From: Hyaloscypha bicolor E
Taxonomy: Eukaryota; Ascomycota; Leotiomycetes; Helotiales; Hyaloscyphaceae
Direction: 5' to 3'
Assembly (NCBI RefSeq): GCF_002865645.1
Contig: NW_020194585.1
Location: 186,001 to 250,000 of the forward strand
Length of the DNA: 64,000 nucleotides
Shown one piece after another: positions 10,801 through 24,039 of this stretch (position 1 is the first letter of the stretch; the number at the start of each line of letters is the position of its first letter). The position numbers and the translations under genes are program-made. The notes under the pieces were generated by a model. The model searched no databases and was not told the origin of the DNA. It was given only the letters and a program-made list of their open reading frames with translations.

Positions 10801-13800
10801 AGATATATATTAGATAAGTAATCTTATATAGGCTAATTAAAAGAAAGTTTACTCGACTATTTTAGAGAATCTTATAAAACTTATTTAATTACCTAAATAG
10901 CTATAATAGTTTAAGCTAGATTCTAATAATTAAAAATGAATTTAGTAAAAAGCTTTTTAGATATCTTTTATTAAATAAAGAGGATTTAGTAGTATTTAAT
11001 ATAATTAGGGATTTTAAATAATAGATATATAAGTAATATAATCTTTTAATTACTTATATTAAGTATAATTAGGAAAAGATAGTTATTCTAATCTAAGAAA
11101 TATTAGCCTATTAGATTTGAGTAAAGAAAACAGGTATTAAAATCGAGCTTTCTCTTTTATATATATATAAGCCAAATAGTAATATTAAATAAATAAGGCA
11201 GAAGGTTATAAATAAGGCTATTATAATATATTTAATAGCTAATTTATTTAAAAGACTATAGCTAGAAAGCTTTATAGCCGCGATTTACTTATATAATTAG
11301 AGCTTCTTATATATAAACTATTAGAGAATATTAAATAAAGTACTTGATTTATAATTCTGTAATTATTTCTATTAGTATAATCCAGAGCTTATAGCTCGAA
11401 TAATAGTCGATCTCAGCTCTAATTAGAATAGGATCTATATATATAGTTCTAGGATATATCTAATAATTAAGGACTATAAAGCAGAATAAAATAAAAGAAT
11501 ATTTAAAATTATATTATACGGGTATATCGAATATTTAATTAAATATATTAATCTAATATTTATAAAATCTGGATTCTTATGTTTAATAAAGTAATTATTA
11601 TATATAATATTATATTTAATAAGAATATTCTTTATAAAAAGAATTATAAATATACTAAAGACTATAGTATAAAAATTATAAAGAATATAATAGAACTATT
11701 TCTAGAAAATGAGATTTAGAATACTAAATTAATCTTTAATTATAAGGAATTATAATATAATAGCTTATTAGAATAAATTAAAAATAAGCCTAAACTAGAG
11801 AATAATAAATAAATGAACTAATAATTAAAAGAGCTTATAAATATACTAATAGATTATAACTCGAGAATAAAGAGCTCTATAGCCTTACTAAAACCAGGAC
11901 TTATAATTCTATAAAGTACTTCAGAGCCAGAAAGTATATTAGAGCCTAGAAGTAGCAGAAATAAAGGTATTAAGTTCTTAAAAAAGCTTAGTACTATAGA
12001 AAGAAATATAATAAAGTATACTAGAACTATTAGGGAAATATATTAAACTAATAAAAGCGGGAAAAAATCTTTTTAGAACTAGTAATAAGATTTACTAATA
12101 GCTTCTATAAGTGAAACAGGAAGCTTATTTATAGAACAAATAGATAGCTTAATAGAAATAAAAGAATTCTTTATAGAAAAAGCAAATAGCTTAGCTAAAA
12201 TAAAAGATTAAATAATAAAATTAAAGAAAAAATAAATTAAAAAGCTAATTATTAAAACCAAAAATAGGCTAATTTAAATATATTTATATAAGGGAAATAA
12301 TTAGAATAGAGATCCAGATAAAGCTAATAGTAATATAATTACTATAATAAATATATTACTATAAATAATAAGTAAATTAAATTAATTACTTGAAATCTCT
12401 TTTAGGATCTTTTTAATTTAATTAGCTAGAGAATTATGAAAAGGAATTTAATTATAAAGCTATATATACTATAATTATAGTAATAGTTTAAATAAGAGTA
12501 TATCTAAAACAGAAAGTTTTAGATAATATAATAATAAGAAAAATTTATATTAATAATTTTCTAAAAGCTCTAAAAATATAAAATAATCTAGAAAAGTATC
12601 TAGCTAGGAAATACTTTAAATCGGATACTAAACTAGAGATTAATAAATTTAAAGCTCGAAATTACTAGAGAATTATTTTTAATAATAAAATAAATATATT
12701 TCTAATTTCTTTAAAATAAGTATTTATATATAAAATTAATTCTAATAAATATATTACTTAATATTACTTAAAGCTAGTAGTTTATAAAAATCTCTAAAAA
12801 GAGGTATTATTCCTATTTATATATATTCCTATACTTATAGTAAGGTCTTTTTAAATAGCTAATATAATTATAATTTATTTTAATCTAAAAATAAAGTAAT
12901 TTAATATTATAAATATATTTATTAATATAGAAAAATATTCTAATAGGCCTATAGTAATATATAAGCTACTAGACGGTTTTAAGATACTAGGCTATATAAT
13001 AGAAGCAAATCGAGCTCTATATAGGCTATAAGATTCTTTTACTTTATAATATAAATACTAGACAAATACTTTTAAAAGAATTAAATTCTCTGAATTTAAT
13101 AAAAAGTACTATATTTATATAAATACAAATTATAAGATCTTTATTATTTTCTATATAAATAACTTTTAAGTACTTTATTATAAGAATAATAAAATATATA
13201 TTTAATTAATTATTACTTAAATTAAGAAAATTTATAAGTTTTATAATATATAAAATATAAAATAGTTTCTAGAGATTTATATAATTAGAAATCGAAAGAT
13301 TAAAAAGCTTTAACTAGTTTATAATACTTATATTAAAAAAATTACTAAGAAGTTTAAAATAATAAATAGAAAATACCTTAATATTCTATTATCTAAAATC
13401 GATTTTCGGAAATATAATAATTAAGCTTATTTATATTAAATTAAGATATATTAAAAGAAAGTTAAATTATTATTTTATATTATAATTATAATTAGGCTAG
13501 ATATAGCTTTTACTATTTTAGTACTCTTTTAGTTCTTAATAAATCCTGCTCTAAAATACTTTATAGTTATAGATTAGACTCTCTAATACTTTTTTGAAAT
13601 CCGGTTTTTAGTAATTTAGTATAATAGGAAATATAAAGAAATATAGCTACAAATTATATTTAATACTTTATATATAAATAATCTAGATATATAATAATTA
13701 AGCTATAAGTATATAATCTCCTTATTTAGAAGTTTAATATTATAAAAAGCTATTTAATAAAATATTACAATTACTTCTTTAACTAAATTAGAAATATATA

Positions 13801-14060
13801 AAGTTACTTATATAATAAAAGAGACTATAATTCTCTAGAAATTATTTAGAAATCTATACTTAGATCTTAGAGAGCTCTGAATTATATTCTATAATAATAA
13901 GTAAACTATTTAACTAATTATTAGAAAAAATAAAAGAATTACTATAAAGCTTTATTATATTAATATCTAGAATATATAGCTATATTAAGAATATAGTAAA
14001 TATATCTTTTAAGTTATATATCTTTAAATAAGTAATATATTTATAAATAGACTTATAAAA
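10800..14060 (+). pseudogene. Copia pol: integrase, reverse transcriptase, RNase H
   Basis: Integrase lies at about 10830-11560. It shows the DEFSGKLFGYLLLNKEDLV-type stretch with the second catalytic Asp, and further on the LPKRLWPESF and AAAYLYNR-like motifs of copia integrases. Reverse transcriptase follows at about 12760-13350, with an ALYRL-like stretch (normally ALYGL) and a FYINNF stretch where the YVDD box should be. RNase H is at about 13490-14000, with a TEAEL-like site and a diagnostic NNKQTI (normally DNQQT). Interrupting codons are nearly all TAA or TAG where Gln or Trp is expected, and Asp or Cys sites read Asn or Tyr; both are single C-to-T or G-to-A steps. In life this polyprotein copied the element's RNA and inserted the DNA. 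It cannot be expressed now. Confidence 0.8.
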
Positions 14061-15270
14061 AATCTATTCTAATTTAAATTCGAGAATTTTAGAGCTTTAT
14101 TAAATCTTTAGAATATTAGAGTAAAGATTAAAATAATTAAATAATATAAAAAGAGGCTTTTATTTATATCTTTTATTTATATAATTTATTAAAATAATAG
14201 AGCTTAAAAGCTAATAATAAAAAATCTAAAAGCGCTTTACTATAATATTAGTAAGCTTATATAAAAGGCCCTTTACCCGATTAAACTATTTCTTATTCTT
14301 TTTAATAGCCTTTGAAGCCTTAATAAAAGAGCTTTTATTACTATTCTTTTTATTAGATTTAGTAATCTCAAATATAATATAAATAGAATACCTAAAAATA
14401 AATAAATACTTTAAAAGAATTAGAATCTATAAAAAGAATTAAGAAAAAGAAGCTTATAATATCTTTAGTAATCGGGAGTTTAGTAAAAAAAAGTTATATA
14501 ATAGAGATATAAGAGATCGGAATAGCGAAATAAAAATAACCAAAAATATACTTCTAGTAATAAGAATCTTTACTAATAATATTATAGTAAGAACTATTAC
14601 TCTTGCTCTTTAGAATAAAAGAAATTATATTAAATTAAAATAAGCTTTGAAATAATATAAAGAACTTATAATAACTTATATAAGGAATCTCTTTAAGACT
14701 AGTATAAGTAAAATAAGAAATATAAGATTTCGAAATAGTTTTCTTTATCTTTAGTAAAGAAGTACTAAGAATATTAGAAAATATTATAGGAATCTAAATT
14801 TTAATATTCTATTAAATATAAGCTTTATATTAATAGTTAAGAGTTATATCTATAATAGTCTTATAAGCTATTTAATACTATCTAAAGTTAGTAAAAAATA
14901 AAGCAAAAATATATTTTGGGTTAAAAATACCTTGGATTTATAAGCCGGAATTAATTTAATAGTAATATAAGAAGAAATAGAACTAGTATAAGTCATATTT
15001 GCAATAATTAGAAGCTTGGGAAAAGAGCTCTAGAAGGATATTAAAGAAGAGCGGTTTAATTAGTAGCTCTGGAGTTAGTAGAAAAGAGGGGCTTTATATA
15101 GGACTTTTCTGAAATTTAATAATCCAGAGAAATAATATATACTAAGACTATTCGGTTTATAATATTAATACGGCTCTATAAAATCCATATATTAGATAAT
15201 TTTTACTATTTTAAAGCTTTCTAATTAGATAAAACAGATAGAATATAATATTATATCTTTCTGGAAAGTA
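14061..15270 (+). other. 3' part of element C after pol
   Basis: About 1.2 kb between the RNase H remnant and the 3' LTR, long for a copia element. The texture suggests further former coding sequence, but no domain is recognised. Confidence 0.4.
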
Positions 15271-15441
15271 TATTATAGTAAGAATTACTAAATTAGGACT
15301 AGTATAATTACTTTACTTAGTTAGAATCTATATACTTATTTCCTAAAGCTTTATACTTTATTTAAGCTCTTTTCTAGCTAGTTTAATTAATTCTTTTACT
15401 ATTTAATATAATTTCCTATTTTATAATTTTTATATATAATA
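15271..15441 (+). repeat. 3' LTR of element C (171 bp)
   Basis: Direct repeat of 8150-8320 and less AT-shifted than it. Followed by the second GTTAT target copy at 15442-15446. Confidence 0.8.
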
Positions 15442-15446
15442 GTTAT

Positions 15447-16405
15447 TCTTATATTTATTCTTAGCTAGAAGTCTAGCTTATAAGTAATTATATTTTAGAG
15501 ATATTAAATAAGCCTTTTTAGAATTTAATATTAATATTCTTTATTTTTTTTTAAAAAAAAATCAAATATAAGTTATTTAAGAACTTTATAGGATCTTAAT
15601 TATTAAACTCATGAACTTATATAATAATATCTCATATATTTAAAGAATAAAAAATAATAATAATAAGAATTTATTATTTTCTTTATTAACTTTATTAATA
15701 GATCTCTTCTTTTTATTATAAAACCGGACTTTCTTAATTCCGGCCTTATAACTTATAAGTTATATATTAGAATCTTTAAAGAAAATTAATAATTATATAA
15801 TATTTAAATATTTATTTATAAATTAATATTAAATCTCTAAAGAAAAAAGTAATAAAGTATTTAAAATCGAGGCTATAAAGAACTAACTAAATTACTAGCT
15901 TATAATAATACTTTTAGGAGCAAAAAATACTAATATTAAATAATTATAAAGTATATATTAAATAGAAAAAATAATAATATAAATAAATATTATTAAATAT
16001 TACTTTTAATTAAAATTCAATTATTTTATAAAACTTATAACTATTAAGAAAAAGGATTTTCTATTACTTATTTAGGCTAGTATAAATATAATAAATTAAA
16101 TAATTAAAATATAATAAGGCTATCTTATTATTAGTATATTTAATTAAGATAATTATTATTTATTTCTTTTTAATAAGCTTAAATATAATTCAATTTTCTA
16201 TAATTCTTTAGCCTAAAATAATAATAAAAAGAAAAAAAGAATTATTATTATTTATATAAATAACTTTAATTACTATTATAGACTTTTAATTTTTAGGGCT
16301 TAATATATATATTTCCTTAATTTTTATTAAAATAATAATAGACTTTCTTTTTAAATATCTAATATTAGCTCTCGATTTATTTATATTAATAATATTCTTA
16401 GCTTT
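15447..16405. other. Older host sequence between elements C and B
   Basis: AT-shifted sequence with no recognised protein. It lies downstream of the target duplication of C and ends in the GCTTT target copy of B, so both elements inserted into the same older repeat. Confidence 0.5.
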
Positions 16406-16652
16406 TATTATAATTATTATAATATATAATACTAGTAGGAATTAGATTAGAACTAGTAAAATATCTAGTATTAATAATTACCTAATAGTTATATATAACT
16501 CCGAACTTATACTAGTATATAGGCCCGTATATAGCTTATAATTATTTAGATCCAAGGCTTTTTTAAGATCCTCTTTTTTTTTTAACTTTGAATTATTAAA
16601 ATAGAAATAGTCTAACTATATTTTCTAGGCCCTAGATCTTATATTTATAATA
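16406..16652 (+). repeat. 5' LTR of element B (247 bp)
   Basis: Matches 29552-29798 at equal length; preceded by GCTTT. Confidence 0.85.
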
Positions 16653-16699
16653 TAATTTAAAGCTCTCTTACTTTTTAATCCTATAGATAATTTAAATAA

Positions 16700-18480
16700 T
16701 ACCTATCTAATTAATTTTTAATAAGTATAAATATAATATACTATAGCTACTCTTATACTAGTTAACTAATATTAGAATAAAAGAAAGCCTTAGAATAACT
16801 AGGCAAGAAAGCCCTGGACTAGCCAGGTAAGTAAATAGGCTAGTAACCTTATTACTAAAGAAGATATAAGAAAGCAAGTCCCGGAATAACTAGGCTAGTT
16901 AGAAGAAGTCATAATATAAGATATTACTAGTATATTACTAGAAGATAAACCAGAGCCTCTTATTAAGTCTTCTAAGAAATCTGAGTATTTTATTAATATT
17001 TATAGTAAAAGAAATATTCTTTATTAGAGAATAAAGAAAAAAAAGAACCTGCTTTATTAAAAGCAAAGTTCTAAAAGTTATTTTAAAACCCAGAGGCTTT
17101 ATATAAAGAAATTATTAAGCTAATTCTGAAAATATAAAATATTCTTATCTATAATAAGAATTATTATAATTAGCTAAAAGAAACTAAATAAGCCTTATAA
17201 AAAAATAAAGCTATTATTAAAAAGCTTATTATATAGCTTATTAGAATAACCAGTTTTCTTATTCTAGAAAATAAATACTTAATTAAATCTTTTAACTTTT
17301 TTATTTTCGAAAATATAATTAAAAATAATATTATCTTTAATAATTAATTAGTTTAGATTAAGAATAAGTTCTATAATAACTCTAATATCTATTAGATAAA
17401 AAACCTTAAGATTATTTATATATCCGGCTATATAAATAACTATATCTTTATACTAATCTTTCTTTACTTAAACTAGAATAATTAATATATATATAAGACT
17501 ATTAAAGAACTATATATTTATCTAAAGAAGCTATATAGTAACCTAAATAAGAAATATAATACTCGATAAGTATTTAAGGAATTATTTATAAAGAAAAGCC
17601 AAATCTTTTAGGAATTCTATATCCTATTCCTGAAATATATAATAGATAGAAATATTAACTTATAGGACTTTAAAAATAACTTAAATAATAAGCTTACCTA
17701 GAAGCTTTAAAAGACTATAGTTATATACTATAATAATCCGGCTATTTATATTATAAATAACTAGTAAATTCAAGCTTATTATAAAAAGAAAAACTAGATA
17801 TCTAAAAAAGCTAATAAAGATATAAATAAGCCAAGTTTAGGAAGCGCCTCTTATATAAAGCCCGCTTTTAAGATTCTAGTAATATATAAGCCTATTATCT
17901 CGAAACCCGGATTCTTAGATCTCAAATACTATAACTATAATAGATTTAATTATATATCTAGGAATTATCTAAAGCCTAAAACCGAATATATAAAGTAAGT
18001 CTTAATAGCCAAACTAGTAGTACTTATTATAAGTAAGCTATCTAAAATATAGAATAGGAAAACAAGAACTTCTAAAGGAAGGTTCCTCTTTAGAGCTATA
18101 TTATATTAATATAATAGAGGTTAATTTGAACTAGTTACTAGAAAATAAAATATTTATATTCTTTTATATAATTAGTAATAATAGATTAGGTATTAAGACT
18201 TCTTTTCTTATTAATACTAGGATAAATAAATATACTTTTATTAATTCCGAGTTTATAGAAATAACTAAATAATTCCTAAATATTAAGCCTATTTAATTAA
18301 TATTACCCTATAATATAAAAGAATTTAATAATAAGTAGGCTATATTTATTATTTATTATATTAAGCTTATATTCTTAATTAATAAACGGAAAGTCCTAAT
18401 ACTTATACTAATTATAGAACTAGGTAAATATAATATAATTTTGGGATAATAATAGTTTATAAATACTAGTATCTTAATTA
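16700..18480 (+). pseudogene. gag and protease of element B
   Basis: The gag frame is interrupted by many TAA/TAG codons. Near its end (about 17925-17985) the order YYNYNRFNYISRNYLKPK has the spacing of a CX2CX4HX4C zinc knuckle in which every Cys and His now reads Tyr, Asn or Phe; most of these are one G-to-A or C-to-T step. About 18180-18470 has the layout of a retroviral-type aspartic protease, including a stretch around INTRIN-like residues where the DSGA motif is expected. The knuckle binds nucleic acid during particle assembly and the protease cuts the polyprotein. Not expressible. Confidence 0.6.
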
Positions 18481-19149
18481 ATTATAAGAATAGAAAGTTA
18501 ATCTGGCTAAATAATTAGCCTAGAAAAAAGAATTAGAATAAGATTCTAACTATTATATATAAGAACTTAAAACCTGAAAAAAGTAACTAGTACTAAAAAG
18601 ATATAAATAGAAAAGATAAAGCTATAATTATAGATAAGTTCTAGAAACTTTAGATTATAAAAAGAAAACTTCTTTATTTTCTTTCTAAACCAGGCTCAGA
18701 AAGCCATATATAGTAAAAGAATTAAGCTTAATACTATAGAGAAATATAAATGGCCTTAGGAAATATAAAAGTTTCTTTTAAGCTAGAAATAGAAATATTA
18801 AAACTATATTATCTAAAGAAAAGCTGTAAGATCTAATTAAGGCTTATAGTTAATATTATAGGTATTTTGCTAGCTACTTTTTAGATAAACTTATAGAAAA
18901 AGAAGAACCTTTTCTTTATAATATTATTTTTCGAAATTAATAAAAAGCTAGAATTATAATAAGAAAACGAGTTTATTCCGGACAAGTAATAGCTAGAAAA
19001 GACAGAGCTATAGTAGCTAGTAAGAGTCTTATTAGAGAAGTTTAAGGATTTTATAGATATTTTCTTAAAAAAAGTATTAAATATCTTATTTCTATATTAA
19101 TTATATAACTATAAGATTTAGATTAATAATCCTAAAGGCCTAGAAAGCC

Positions 19150-22100
19150 TAGAGTATTTCCTGCTTTTTTAATAATTAATCTATAAACTATACGAGATTA
19201 AGTATTTCCTTAAAAAGAATTTCTAATAAGGCTTTATTAAGCCAAGCTAGTTTCCTTTTATATCCCTAATTCTTTTTATAAAGAAAGCTAATAGAGTTCT
19301 CTAATTCTATATTAATTATTATAAGCTAAATGACTTAATATAAAAGAATTATTATTCTTTTTTCTTTATTTATAAAACCCTTATATAGCTAGCTTAAGCC
19401 AAGATCTATATAAAGCTAGATATTTAATAAATATTCTATTAAATTCAAATAGATCTAGAATTAGAAAAACTTATAATATTTTATATAAGATATAGAACCT
19501 ATAAATATAAAGTTTTTTTTAAAAAAGCCTAATTAATAGCCCTATTATATATTAGAAATATATAAATAATATTCTTTTTAATTATCTTAATATCTTTTAT
19601 ATAGCTTACTTAAATAATATTCTAATTTATTTAAATAATTCCCTAGAATATAAAGACTATATATAAAACATTCTTTAGTAATTATAGGATACTAGCCTCT
19701 AAATAAATATTAAGAAATCAGAGTTTAAAATTACTTATATGAAGTATTTAGGCTTTATTATTTCTATTAAAGATATTAAGGTAAATTCAGATAAAATAGT
19801 AATTATTAAAAACTAGTAACTACTCATAATAATTAAGGAAATATAAAGCTTTCTAGACTTTTATAACTTTTATTAATACTTTATTATAAAATATAATATG
19901 AGAGGAAAACTATAATAAGACAAAAACCCATATAAAGTATACTAGAGTATAAAACGTAACTTGATAGCAAAATAATAAATCAAAAGCGTAAATAGTAAAG
20001 TATAAATAGTATATAGTATATAAAAGCTTAATTAATTAAATACTTATAAGGGATTATTCTCTAAGTTTATAGAAAAACCAGCTTTCTTATGTGATTTCTG
20101 CAAGTTATATATAAAAGGCCGCGGCCTTTGCCATATGACCTAAACCTCAAAACTACTAAAACAATATGATTTTTGACGAGTACGGCCTGCCGTACTATAA
20201 TAGCCATATAATAAAGCCTCTAATAGCTTTAATATATAAGAGAATTCCGTTTAAATAAATAGATTAGTATTAAAAAGGTTTTACTAAACTAAAATAAGCT
20301 ATATTCTTAGTACTAATTCTATATTACTATAACCTAAACCTTTTTATTATAATTAAAACAGATATATTAAATAGAGTTATAGCCGGTATTCTCTTATAAT
20401 AAAATCCCTAAATAGAATTCTAGTATCTAGTAATATTCTTCTTTAAGACTATATAATTAATAGAACTAAACTATAATATCTATAATAAAGAAATACTTAC
20501 TATTATTTTCTTTTTAACTAAATAATAATAAAGCTAGAAGGTTTATAAAAGGCACTCTTTATAATTTACTTAGACTACTAAGCTCTTAAGTATTTTATAA
20601 CTATAAAAAAGCTTTTAGTAAAACAAGTTTACTAGATAAAATATCTTTTCTATTACTATTTTAAGCTTATATATTAGGTAAATAAGTTAAATAAATGAGC
20701 GAATATTCTAAGTAAGAAATATAAGAATATAATTATCTAGAATAAGGTAATAGTAGTTTATTAAACCCAAATTCTCTTTTTATAATAAAAGATTAATAAT
20801 AATATTATATAGGATTACTAGTTAGTTCTAATTAAGGCCTTAGTAAGCCCGGCTTAGAAAAAAAACCTAGTATAATAATATATAGCTTATAGATAAGTTA
20901 TTAAATAAAAACCAAAAGTTACTAAAGCTTAAAGAATTATAAAATAAGGCGAGAAATAAAAAGAAAAATACTTGAATATTATAAGGCAACCTCTTTTTAT
21001 AGTATAATAAACTATTTATATCTAATAATATAATAATACTCGAAATATTCTTATATATTACTCTTATTTAAGAGATATATATATAGCCTCTAATAAAATA
21101 TTTAAAAAGAGCCAAGCTTTAATAATTTCTTTAGGCCTATTATTATTAGCCAGGCCAGGAAACAGATATTAATTAGTATAAAAATAACTACTATATCTAC
21201 TAATAATTCTATATTTCCAGAAATAAGAAGCCAAGTCTCTTATACCCGTTACTAGTTCCTAACTACTTCTAGTAATATATATTAGTAAATTTCAAAAAGT
21301 GTCTAGAGAATAGAAATAAGTATAATATAATAGTAATTTTTATTAATTACCTAGGCAAATACTTTATTATAATTCCCGTTCGAGATATAATTATAGCTAA
21401 AGAATTAGTATCTCTTTTCCTTACTTATATAATTTACTAAGTTAGTATTCCGGAAACTATAGTATTTAATTAAGGGCCCTAGTTTATATTAGATTTCTAG
21501 AGCGAGTTTTATAAATATATTAGTATAAAGCTTAAGTTATTAACTATTAATTATTTTTAAACTAATAACTAGATAAAGATTATTAACTAGTATTTTAACT
21601 AATAGCTATATCCCTATATAAACTATTACTAGAATAATTGGAATAAATAGGTAATAATAATTAATTATTAGTAAATAGCTCTAGTTTATAAGACTACGGG
21701 CCAGTTCCCGTTTCTTATAAAAAAGAGCTATAAACTATAAATATTATTTAATTAAGAAACCCAAATATAATTAAATACCCTAAAGGCAAAGCTAAAAAAA
21801 ATAAAAATAAAGGCCCTAGTAATATAGCTTTATAAATTATAATAAAAGATATAAGAGAATATAATATAAATATAAGAATATTATATTATTTAAGCTAATA
21901 AGTACTACTAACTAGTAGATTTCGGAATAGGAAATAAGATATAAATTACTACTAAATACTAGAAGAATAATTATCCGAGCTATAAGCTAGCCTACTAAAT
22001 AGAAGAACTATATGAAATTCTGGAATAAGTAAGATATATTTTTAGGCTTAAACTACCGGAATTAATAAGAATATATCCGGTATTCTATATAGAAAAGCTA

Positions 22101-22380
22101 TATAAAGACCCAGATAACTCTTTTCCCGAATAGGCAAATCCGGAGCCTCTATTATTAGAACTATAAGACAGAGAAATAAAATATAAATTTTAAGAAATAC
22201 TAGTAATAAAGCTACTTTATAGAAAGCTACTTTATAGAAAACTAAAGTACTAAATCTAGTAAAAAGAATTAAATCTAGATCTAGAGTAATATCCTATATT
22301 CTTATTAAGTAATAGTATTCTAGCTTTTTAAAGCTTCTATAATAAGAATCCCAAATAGCCAGAACCGCCCCAGAATCTCT
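19150..22380 (+). pseudogene. gypsy pol of element B with C-terminal chromodomain
   Basis: Reverse transcriptase runs from about 19150 to 19890 with an AYLNNILIYL stretch where YLDDILIY is expected. The connection segment is cut by the G insertion at about 19898-20205. The frame resumes at about 20210 with the IPFK...FTKLK segment and RNase H to about 20750. Integrase lies at about 21060-21950, with a recognisable PETIVFN-GPQF stretch (normally the second catalytic Asp). About 22170-22380 resembles a chromodomain followed by the NPKQPEPP-like tail typical of chromoviral integrases; it contains a 16-bp direct duplication around 22210-22240. Chromodomains direct integration to methylated histone H3 chromatin, which would suit a nested heterochromatic block. 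Many nonsense codons; dead. Confidence 0.75.
19898..20205 (+). mobile_element. Family-G insertion in element B (about 308 bp)
   Basis: It breaks the B polymerase frame between reverse transcriptase and RNase H, and ATATAAT stands at both edges (19891-19897 and 20206-20212), a likely target duplication although AT-rich. It is much less AT-shifted than B. It holds a perfect 16-bp palindrome (20114-20129, AAAGGCCGCGGCCTTT) and a GTACGGC/GCCGTAC hairpin near its end. Related copies lie at about 59452-59745 and inverted at about 58832-59065. It may be a solo LTR or a non-autonomous element; I see no long terminal inverted repeats. Confidence 0.65.
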
Positions 22381-22463
22381 CCTATTAGTTAGACTATACC
22401 AAGAATAATATACTACTAGACTATATAATACGGATATAAATCCTTTAATATTATATATAAAAG

Positions 22464-22766
22464 TATAATAGGCACACGTAATAGCGTATAGACAGGTATT
22501 AGATATCGTGGATCTAGTTTCCTATTTTAGGTATAGCTTGTAATTAGAATTATATAAATTATATAGGATTTCCTAATTAAGTAAAGGGCTTCGCATGCCT
22601 GGCTAAGTACTAGGGAATATATAAAGAGACGCTTCTAGCTTTGGAAAAGGCATTAATTAGTCTCTTATTAGAATTAATTCTTGGAATTAGTTATACTTAT
22701 AAGTATTACTCCGTAGCTTACTTACCTTAACTACTTATATATTACCCTACTATTACGTGCCTTATA
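22464..22766 (+). repeat. 5' LTR of element A (303 bp)
   Basis: Equal in length to the 3' LTR, starting TATAATAGGC (TG after RIP) and ending TTATA where the 3' LTR has TTACA. Differences between the two are mostly C/T and G/A. Confidence 0.9.
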
Positions 22767-22949
22767 TTCTAATTAATCTAACCTTCGGGAAGTAGTTTAT
22801 TACGAGATAGTCAAGCCATTAATAGACAAAACTACTAATAGCTAGAGTATTAACTAGAAAAAGCGCCTCTGCTATTACTAGAATAACCCAGTCAGGCATC
22901 TAGGAAAGCGCCTAGTTAGTTACTCTAGCTACTACCTAATTAGGAAAAG

Positions 22950-24010
22950 GAAGTAGAACTCAGATATCCTTAGAACTAGCTAGCAGGATAATAATAACGG
23001 AGAAGCTAGCGGCGGCTTATTATCGTATTACTAAGTTAGAAGCAGAGATATAATAGAGGGAGAATCTGGAGGATCTAGAAGCTCAGATTTACTATTTTAA
23101 GAATATTCAGGTACCTATTATAGAACCTATTATACTACTAGTAGTATGTTTAGTTTATAGAGCTCTAAAAACCCGAGAATTACTAACTTATAAGGAGAAG
23201 AATATTAAGGAAGCCCAGGACTTCTTTTACTAGGCAAAGCTAAAATAATATAAAGATAGCGGGATTACCTAGGCTATAGATATAATAAAGGTTATATATT
23301 ATACTTCTTGCTTTAAGAATATAGCTAGGAATATCTGGAAGTATAGAGAGTAATTAGTAGGTATTAATACTATAGATTAGGAGATCTTTATTAAGTTTAT
23401 AAAGAATTCTATCTTGGATCCGGAAAACTATAGTAATAATACCCTTGCTAAGTTTAAGGATACAAAATAGTAGCCAGGTTAGAGTATCTAAAGCTTTATA
23501 TCCTACTTAGATAGCCTATTAGATAACTTAGGATATACGGGTTTATTACGAGAGTAGGATAACTTATTTAGTAGCTTGAGACAGAAAATTCGGGACAAGA
23601 TTAATTACTAAGGAAATACTCTATAAGAAAGAAAGAAGCTTATTTCTGCGGCTATAAGAGTCGAGAATAACTTAAACTAGTCTACTTAACGGGAATATAA
23701 TAATAAGCTAATAAGTTAATAAAAGAAAGGAAATTAGAGAAAGGAAAGAGGAAATAATAAAGGGAAATAGAAGAGAAGTATATCCCTATTACGAGGTTTA
23801 TATAACCGGGATAGTAAAAGTATAGTAATAGGGTCTAATATAATACCCGTATTAGGATCTATAAGACTGGGTATAACTTACTTTACTTACTAAAAAGAGA
23901 GTTACTATATTATTACCTATCCAAATTAGGGAAAACCGACTTACTATAACTATAATAAGTCTGGCTATAAGGTATATAAATACTCAGAACTAAAAAAGCC
24001 AGGAAATAGG
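22950..24010 (+). pseudogene. gag of element A with double zinc knuckle
   Basis: A long helical-looking frame, charged and Leu/Glu rich (from about 22960), leads to two tandem zinc knuckles at about 23879-23990. The first reads YFTYQKESYYIITYPN-like and the second YYNYNKSGYKVYKYSE-like: the CX2CX4HX4C spacing is kept but each Cys or His codon now reads Tyr or another one-step product (TGC to TAC, CAC to TAC). Interrupting stops are mainly TAG/TAA where Gln or Trp suits. Gag would have formed the particle and packaged RNA. Not expressible. Confidence 0.8.
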
Positions 24011-24039
24011 CATGTCCCATAATAGTTATACTTATTTAT

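Larger units (their letters stand above)
8150..15441 (+). mobile_element. Copia-type LTR retrotransposon C, full length, decayed
   Basis: Two 171-bp direct repeats (8150-8320 and 15271-15441) bound the element, and GTTAT stands on both outer sides (8145-8149 and 15442-15446) as the 5-bp target duplication. Immediately inside the left LTR is a GTTATAAGCCCGG-like stretch, where the primer-binding site belongs. The interior carries integrase, reverse transcriptase and RNase H remnants in that order, the copia arrangement. A solo LTR of family A sits inside at 8449-8775. Without it the element is about 6.96 kb. Confidence 0.85.
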
